64,000 nucleotides of DNA from an uncultured Eubacteriales bacterium (lineage in GTDB: Bacteria; Bacillota; Clostridia; Tissierellales; Peptoniphilaceae), in NCBI GenBank assembly GCA_900539225.1, contig UQBO01000005.1, positions 1-64,000 on the forward strand, read 5' to 3'. The notes under the pieces are model-generated. The model was not told the origin of the DNA. It was given only the letters and a program-made list of their open reading frames with translations, and ran no database searches. Below, piece by piece: positions 58,489-64,000 of this stretch; the stretch's first letter is position 1, and the number at the start of each line of letters is the position of its first letter. Made by a program: the position numbers and the translations under genes.

Positions 58489-61400
58489 CTATTTAGTTTT
58501 ACTCTCATTAAGTTTTCTCTTTACAAAGAATAGTCCGACTAGAACAACTAGTGCTAAGACTATGGATAAAGTTCCTTCTTCAACACCTGTCTTTGGTATG
58601 ATGTGTTTTTCAGGCTCTTTATCTTTTTCTTTTGGCTCATCATCTTTGTCTTTTGATGGCTCTTCCTCTTCTTCTTTTGGAGGTTCTTCACTGTTGATTA
58701 TGCTGATGCCACTATGCATATCACCTGAGTAGCTTACAGTGAAAACTCTTTCGCCAATTGTGTATTGGCCACCTGCTTCACCTACTTCCTTAACAGTGTA
58801 TACGTGCTTATTGCCTTTTGCATCTTCTAGATTAAGGTCAGTAAAGGCACCACTCCAGACATTAGCCTCGCTAAGTGTGATGATTTTGCCAGTAGCAGCT
58901 CCGTCCATATATAATTCTACTTGAACTGCTTCCGTCTTTCCATCAGATCTCCAAACTTTATTAACTCCAAAGTCAATCTTTTTCTTTAGTGGAGAATTTT
59001 CTTTATTTATGATTACAAATGAATGATTCATATCACCTTCGTAGCTAACGTCGTAGTCACTGCCTGAGATGCTGACCCTGCTCGATGCTTCGCCAACTTC
59101 TCTTACGCTGTACTCGTATTTAACGCCCTCCGCGTCATATGCAAGTAAATCTTCAAAACGTCCCATCCAGCCATTGGCCTCGCTTAGTGTAATCACATTT
59201 CCTGTTGCTCTACCGTCTTTGTATAGCTCAACTTGAATTTCATCAACTGGTATTTTATTTGTGACGTCCCAAACTTTTCTGACTCTGATATCTCTTCTTT
59301 GAGGCTTCTTTGGCGGCTCTTCTTTATTGATTATAGTGAAGCCACTATCCATATTGCCTCTGTATATAACTTCGTAGTATTCACCAGATATTTCTACAGT
59401 GTAGAACTTTTCGCCAATTTCTTTTACGCTATAGTCATAGATGTGTCCGTCATCAGATGCTTTTTCTAAGTTCTTAAAGCTGCCGCTCCAGCCATTTGCT
59501 TCGCTTAAGACTAGAGTATTTCCTGTAGCTTTGCCATCTCTATATAATTCTACTTCGATGTGGCTAATAGGCTTCATGCCTCTTATATCCCAAGCTTTTT
59601 CTACACAGATGTCTCTGTATTCTTTCTTTGGTTCTTCTGGTGGATTGTAGCTATTTGTGATAGTATAGCCATCAGTAGTAGCTTTGTAACTTACTTTAAA
59701 TTCTTTGCCATCGAAAGTTATTTTATTATCTTTTTCTCCGACTTCTTTCACTGTGTAAGTGATTTCTTTATCGTTTTCGTCTTTGGCATCAAGATTTTCA
59801 AATGTACCTTGCCAATTATTATCTTCATTAAGTGTTAATGTTTTGTCTGTTTTTTCATTATTTTTATATAATTCAACAGTAATTTCTTTTGCAAAGGCTT
59901 TTTTATCACTTGTATCCCAAACTTTACTTACTTTGATTTCTTTAGTTTCTTTTTTAGGTTCTTCAGGTGTGTTTATTATAGTAAAGCCGTCTTTTTCTGA
60001 ACCTGTTATTTTAGAACTATATCCAGTAACAGTTTCTTCTTTAACTGTGTAAGTTATTTTATTTCCATCGTTAATTGTAGGTAGATCTTTAAAAGTATGT
60101 TTCCAATCATTATCTTTATTTAATACAACTGAATCAACTTTATATTCTTTTCCGTTATAATTAGCAATTAAGTTTACAGTAATAGACTCAGGACGAATTT
60201 TCTTTTCATCATCATTGTCATTCCATTTCTTTTCTACAGAAACTTCAGTAGTAGGGGCCTCTGTACCAAATTTTATTGTACCGTTACTGCCAATACCTGC
60301 TCCTCTTGTAGCTGAGTAATTGCCTTCAATTATTACCTTTCCTAAGGCTTCTGTAAGTTCATTAGCTTTGTCATTTGAATTTAATGCTAATTCAGAATTT
60401 TCTGGCAATGTCGCTTCTAGTTCATTATCTGGCAAAGGAATTATTTCAGAGCCTATTACTTTTTTCCAATCGTATGGTGCTCCACCTAACATCCTCTTAT
60501 CAAGTTTATATTCCGCTTGTCCACTATGAGACATATAAAACTTACTTGACAATAAATAAACTGTCTTTCCCTTATCATTATTTCTTCCAGCTCTAGTATT
60601 GTTGCCATATATAGCAACACCATTGTTTACATAAAATTGTGTTTTTGATATAGGGCAACCAGCAAATCCAGCTCCTTCCTTATCAGAATTATTATTTCTT
60701 ATTATAGCATTTGTTAAATATAACTCGCCATTTTCACCATAATAATGTGCGCCAGCATAGTCCCATGAAGCAGGGAAGCCATTAACATAAATTCCGCCGC
60801 CGCCAAAAGCCATCTCTGTCTTTCCAGTACCACTCATCTTGTTATTAGTTATTCTACCAGATGAGATATAAGCAATAGATTTGCCACTATCAAATAGCCT
60901 ACATTGTATAAATAATCCTCCACCAGAAGCTCCAGCAGTATTGCCATCAATAAGTCCACCTATCATATAAAGCTTATTTTGTTTCTCAACTTGTCTTGTT
61001 CCTAAACTTATTCCGCCACCAACTTCATCGGCAGAGTTATTTAAAACTTTTGCATCTCCAGAGAAGTTTATCGTGCTTGCTCCGCTAGCAATGATACCCC
61101 CCCCAGCCGAATAAACCGCTCCGCCATAGGCATAATCAATCACTCTTTTAGCTTCATTATTTTGAACAACGCCACCAGAAAAATTCATTGTAGATCCATA
61201 TAAATAAATTCCGCCGCCATAAGTAGCTTGATTTTCTTCAACACAACCACCAGTCATATTGATAGTTGCTTCAAATGCATTTACTGCACCGCCTCGTGTA
61301 GCTGTGTTTTTAATATCCATTATCTTGTTATTTCTTAATACAGCACCTTCATTAATATTAAGTGTTGCTCCAGAATTAACCCTAATTAAAGATTCCTTAA

Positions 61401-63072
61401 TGCTTTCATTTGAATTAAATCTGCCATCTATAATTATCTTTGATAATGTAGCAGTTTTTCCACTTGGAACATTGAATAAAAATCCACTATACTCCTTGCC
61501 TCTACATATTTTTGCATTTGTATCTTCAAGCGAAATATCTCCTTCAATATCTGTTTTACCAGTTACAACTATCTCTACAATGTCTTTATTGCTTTGAGCT
61601 ATCTCTTTTGCTTTTGCAAATGTCTTTACTGCGTTTTCTTTAGATAGTCCATCTTTTTGATCATCCCCAGATTTACCATTCACATATACGGTATCACTAG
61701 GCTTAATTCCGCTTAAGTCTTCCGTAATATCTAAATTGATGTCATCTATCTCAATTGGAGTTACTTCCTTAGCATTTGCATCCTTATCCTTTAGACTTAC
61801 ATTGCTTACTTTAAATATTTTAACTTGATTAGCATCACCTGAATAACTATCTTTAGGAGCTAGTCTAGGTATTTGAAGAATCATTTTACCATCTTCTGAC
61901 TTCTTAAGATAGAAATCATAATGTAAAAGATATGGCTTAACTAGGCTGCTATCAGCCTTTTTATAATATTGAATCTCAATGTCTTCATATGGAATTTCTA
62001 TATTTCTAAACTCTATCTTTTCTGACCAAGTATACGCATCTCCATCATAGATCATCTTTTCCTTAATTGTTTCATCAACGCCATCTATATGAAGCTCATT
62101 AATAACAGTAAAATTATTTAATCTCCACTCGTCACGGTCAAAAACATTTTGATCTTTTCTGCTCATCCAATAGTTGGTATATGTTGAAATAATGTAATCA
62201 TAATCAGTCATTTCATATCTACTTATATCAAAGCTTAGATAATGTTTTGCATTAGGATCAGCCACTGCTTCGTTAACTTTTTCTTCGCCTATTTCTATTG
62301 CTTCTTCAAAATTACTTTCCTTTACTCTTAGTGAATCTTCTCTCTCGCCTATTCTTGGTAATTCTAATACAGTTTTTTCTACGTTTGTTTCTAAATACAA
62401 ATCAAAATTTTCAGATTTCTCGTCAAAGCTTGATCCATCTTCCTTGCTATAGTACTTTACTTCTAGATCATTGCTTAGCGCTTCAATGCCTTCGAATTTT
62501 AGATCTCCAACAAAATCAGCTTTTTCTACTGAATAAGTGATTCTTTTTTCTATACTTTCTTCAGACTCGCCCTTTATATGAACTGTGTATGTGATATTTA
62601 AGTCCTTTAATTCTTCTGCCTTTTCTTCTTGAGATCCTTCACCGCCGCCTGATGGCAAAACTATTGCTTCTTCGTTTTCGTCTTCAATATATTCAGCTTC
62701 ACCGTTTGCTTCGTCTATTGGCTTTGCTTCTTCAGATGAATTTTCTTCACCTTCTGTTACTTGGCTCAAGTCAACTACTGTATCATTGTCATTAACTTGA
62801 TTTGCTTTGCTATTAACATCTTTATTTGCATCTGCTTCGCCATTAGCCTCTTTATCACTAGCCTTTTCATCTGTCTTTTCACTTTCGCTCTCAGTCTCAT
62901 CATGCTTTTGATAAATTTCGTTCAAAGCGCTCGCATCTCTTTCAAGCTCGAAACTTAATTTAAACTTTTGTTCTTCTCCTTCTTCTGCGCGAACAAGCAA
63001 ATTTCTTGGCACTTGGCTTAGTACTAGTACCATCAAAATCAAACAAGCTAATATTTTACTTCCTTTTTTCAT
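58489..63072 (-). CDS. giant LPXTG-like surface protein with beta-helix and five Cna_B domains
   Basis: A 1527-residue cell-wall protein, paralogous in layout to 39966-44963. Signal peptide about 1-29; acidic low-complexity region to about 170; a folded region with two related segments (about 180-430); beta-helix about 470-925; five Cna_B domains starting near 945, 1050, 1159, 1267 and 1372, each with 'V.K.W', 'Y.V.E' and 'IIN' for isopeptide bonds. The repeats share GKATG/GRATG and LSEANGW and look recently duplicated. IIPKTG near 1492 is the sorting signal. GAGIGSN just before the first Cna_B is shared with the paralogue. A G8 tract lies at codon about 657. Confidence 0.85.
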   Translation of the reverse strand: MKKGSKILACLILMVLVLSQVPRNLLVRAEEGEEQKFKLSFELERDASALNEIYQKHDETESESEKTDEKASDKEANGEADANKDVNSKANQVNDNDTVVDLSQVTEGEENSSEEAKPIDEANGEAEYIEDENEEAIVLPSGGGEGSQEEKAEELKDLNITYTVHIKGESEESIEKRITYSVEKADFVGDLKFEGIEALSNDLEVKYYSKEDGSSFDEKSENFDLYLETNVEKTVLELPRIGEREDSLRVKESNFEEAIEIGEEKVNEAVADPNAKHYLSFDISRYEMTDYDYIISTYTNYWMSRKDQNVFDRDEWRLNNFTVINELHIDGVDETIKEKMIYDGDAYTWSEKIEFRNIEIPYEDIEIQYYKKADSSLVKPYLLHYDFYLKKSEDGKMILQIPRLAPKDSYSGDANQVKIFKVSNVSLKDKDANAKEVTPIEIDDINLDITEDLSGIKPSDTVYVNGKSGDDQKDGLSKENAVKTFAKAKEIAQSNKDIVEIVVTGKTDIEGDISLEDTNAKICRGKEYSGFLFNVPSGKTATLSKIIIDGRFNSNESIKESLIRVNSGATLNINEGAVLRNNKIMDIKNTATRGGAVNAFEATINMTGGCVEENQATYGGGIYLYGSTMNFSGGVVQNNEAKRVIDYAYGGAVYSAGGGIIASGASTINFSGDAKVLNNSADEVGGGISLGTRQVEKQNKLYMIGGLIDGNTAGASGGGLFIQCRLFDSGKSIAYISSGRITNNKMSGTGKTEMAFGGGGIYVNGFPASWDYAGAHYYGENGELYLTNAIIRNNNSDKEGAGFAGCPISKTQFYVNNGVAIYGNNTRAGRNNDKGKTVYLLSSKFYMSHSGQAEYKLDKRMLGGAPYDWKKVIGSEIIPLPDNELEATLPENSELALNSNDKANELTEALGKVIIEGNYSATRGAGIGSNGTIKFGTEAPTTEVSVEKKWNDNDDEKKIRPESITVNLIANYNGKEYKVDSVVLNKDNDWKHTFKDLPTINDGNKITYTVKEETVTGYSSKITGSEKDGFTIINTPEEPKKETKEIKVSKVWDTSDKKAFAKEITVELYKNNEKTDKTLTLNEDNNWQGTFENLDAKDENDKEITYTVKEVGEKDNKITFDGKEFKVSYKATTDGYTITNSYNPPEEPKKEYRDICVEKAWDIRGMKPISHIEVELYRDGKATGNTLVLSEANGWSGSFKNLEKASDDGHIYDYSVKEIGEKFYTVEISGEYYEVIYRGNMDSGFTIINKEEPPKKPQRRDIRVRKVWDVTNKIPVDEIQVELYKDGRATGNVITLSEANGWMGRFEDLLAYDAEGVKYEYSVREVGEASSRVSISGSDYDVSYEGDMNHSFVIINKENSPLKKKIDFGVNKVWRSDGKTEAVQVELYMDGAATGKIITLSEANVWSGAFTDLNLEDAKGNKHVYTVKEVGEAGGQYTIGERVFTVSYSGDMHSGISIINSEEPPKEEEEEPSKDKDDEPKEKDKEPEKHIIPKTGVEEGTLSIVLALVVLVGLFFVKRKLNESKTK
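61097..61104 (-). repeat. G8 homopolymer tract in the second giant surface-protein gene
   Basis: Eight G in a row on the coding strand (Ala-Gly-Gly-Gly-Ile) inside the beta-helix. A one-base slip would end the protein before the Cna_B domains and the sorting signal, giving an unanchored product. Confidence 0.8.
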
Positions 63073-63095
63073 GATTCCCCTTCTTTCTTTAATTG

Positions 63096-63138
63096 ATATT
63101 ACGATTTTTAAAATAAATTAGTCCGTAAATCGTGATAT
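63096..63138. promoter_or_regulatory. leader inverted repeat of the second giant surface protein
   Basis: ATATTACGATTT and AAATCGTGATAT (one mismatch in 12) around a 19-bp loop, in the 5' leader. Confidence 0.5.
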
Positions 63139-63164
63139 TTACTAACTTTCATCAATTATCTTGC

Positions 63165-63193
63165 ATTATATATCTTATGAATAGATATGTCAA
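63165..63193 (-). promoter_or_regulatory. promoter of the second giant surface protein
   Basis: Full consensus TTGACA (63188-63193), 17 bp, TATAAT (63165-63170) on the minus strand. Confidence 0.85.
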
Positions 63194-63427
63194 GTAAAAG
63201 TATCACAAATATATAAATTTATTTGATTTATTTATGTATATTTTATTTTATCTTAATAGAAGTGAGTATATAAGTAAATTATATAAAATATTAATTTTTT
63301 GTAATATCTTTTACATTACTAATAGTTTTGCCAAAATCAAAGTTCACAAAAAACGATTTACGCAATTAACGAATCGCTCGTCATATGTCTACCTCCCGGC
63401 ATATGCCATCCATTTTCAAAGCAAAAA

Positions 63428-63456
63428 AGAACTATGGGCACGCTGCTCATAGTTCT
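63428..63456 (-). terminator. intrinsic terminator of metK
   Basis: AGAACTATG pairs with CATAGTTCT, then six T on the minus strand. Confidence 0.85.
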
Positions 63457-63485
63457 CTTCATATTATATATATATAATTTATATA

Positions 63486-64000
63486 CTATTTAATTTCTCC
63501 AGCAAGTTTTTTGATCTCGTCAACTTTTTCTAATCTTTCCCAAGGAAGATCTATATCGTCACGACCGAAGTGGCCGTAGTTAGTAATCTTGTGGAAGATT
63601 GGTTTTCTTAGGTCGTAGTAGTCGATGATAAAGGCTGGACGAAGGTCGAATACTTTTTCAACTATCTCAAGTATCTTTGTCTCATCGATCTTGCCTGTTC
63701 CAAATGTATCTACGTTTATGGATATCGGCTTTGCTATGCCTATTGCGTATGAAACTTGAATTTCACATCTATTGCAAAGGCCTGCTGCTACTAGGTTTTT
63801 CGCAACATGTCTTACTGCGTATGAAGCGGATCTATCTACTTTTGTAGCGTCCTTTCCTGAGAAGGCTCCTCCGCCATGTCTGCAGTAGCCGCCGTATGTG
63901 TCAACGATAATCTTTCTACCTGTTAGACCTGTGTCGCCCTTTGGTCCGCCTATAACGAAACGTCCTGTTGGGTTCACATAAATGATAGTTTCGTCGTCAA
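63486..64000 (-). CDS. metK: S-adenosylmethionine synthetase (3' part, cut by the window edge)
   Basis: About 171 C-terminal residues of MetK, which makes SAM from methionine and ATP. NPTGRFVIGGPKGDTGLTGRK is the central ATP/phosphate loop, then DTYGGYCRHGGGAFSGKD and the C-terminal GHFGRDD. The frame is open through 64000 (upstream codons read ETIIYV), so the GTG at 63977 is internal and not the start. The start and any SAM riboswitch lie outside the window. Confidence 0.95.
   Translation of the reverse strand, partial: DDETIIYVNPTGRFVIGGPKGDTGLTGRKIIVDTYGGYCRHGGGAFSGKDATKVDRSASYAVRHVAKNLVAAGLCNRCEIQVSYAIGIAKPISINVDTFGTGKIDETKILEIVEKVFDLRPAFIIDYYDLRKPIFHKITNYGHFGRDDIDLPWERLEKVDEIKKLAGEIK

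Larger units (their letters stand above)
63073..63485. other. 413-bp intergenic region between metK and the second giant surface protein
   Basis: It holds the metK terminator (63428-63456), an 8-codon frame behind GGGAGGT (63358-63384) overlapped by a small terminator-like stem (63354-63376, then six T), a consensus promoter (63165-63193) and a leader inverted repeat (63096-63138). The rest is AT-rich with no gene seen. Confidence 0.6.

Noticed and set aside
63458..64000. SAM riboswitch near metK
   Set aside because: Only the 3' part of metK is in the window; its leader lies beyond 64000 and cannot be judged.

Overview
The window is about 64 kb of AT-rich DNA from a Gram-positive, most likely anaerobic bacterium of the Bacillota. 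The evidence is the ctsR-mcsA-mcsB-clpC-radA heat-shock operon with a CtsR box, Firmicutes-type S12, sortase-anchored Cna_B proteins next to an SLH-anchored protein, and consensus TTGACA-17-TATAAT promoters. The gene set and order resemble Tissierellia/Peptoniphilaceae-type anaerobic cocci. That placement is an inference, not proved. No tRNA, rRNA, CRISPR array or prophage was seen. Almost all genes lie on the minus strand; the plus-strand exceptions are a DUF1576 membrane protein, a lipoprotein and an MgtC protein.

Layout. 1-880: a truncated IS200-type transposase and a small ORF that may be a recombinase remnant. 880-6015: three ABC exporters in a row, each followed by an almost identical terminator; the middle one is frameshifted. 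6172-9713: C69 dipeptidase, AhpC peroxiredoxin, DUF1576 membrane protein. 9780-11363: a fourth ABC exporter. 11469-15105: a five-gene overlapping operon (two glycosyltransferase-like proteins, two TVP38/TMEM64 membrane proteins, one CCG-domain Fe-S protein). 15170-21546: a carbohydrate/glycerol-3-phosphate-type ABC importer operon with a PHP hydrolase and a HAD phosphatase. 21749-25177: a secreted SLH-anchored metallophosphoesterase, flanked by 46-bp direct repeats. 25460-28775: rhodanese lipoprotein, then carD-PIN/TRAM-ispD-ispF. 28981-34851: the ctsR operon. 34908-35535: a non-coding stretch packed with modular hairpin repeats. 35536-39854: EF-G paralogue, M20 amidohydrolase and a divergent lipoprotein. 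39966-44963 and 58489-63072: two giant paralogous surface proteins (beta-helix plus Cna_B domains plus IPKTG sorting signal). Between them lie rpoB-rpoC, the str operon (L7Ae-like, rpsL, rpsG, fusA, tuf) and mgtC. 63486-64000: the 3' part of metK.

The most noteworthy signals are these. (1) A family of multi-hairpin repeats with conserved linkers and compensatory base changes between copies. (2) G8 homopolymer tracts in exactly the two giant surface-protein genes, as expected for phase variation. (3) An McsB whose arginine-kinase signature residues, including the conserved Cys, are gone, next to a CtsR with an altered glycine loop. (4) An S12 with Arg at the streptomycin-linked Lys site. (5) An RpoB with a long polyacidic C-terminal tail. 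(6) Compact regulatory designs: a palindrome carrying two divergent -35 boxes, and a promoter whose -35 box lies inside the preceding terminator.
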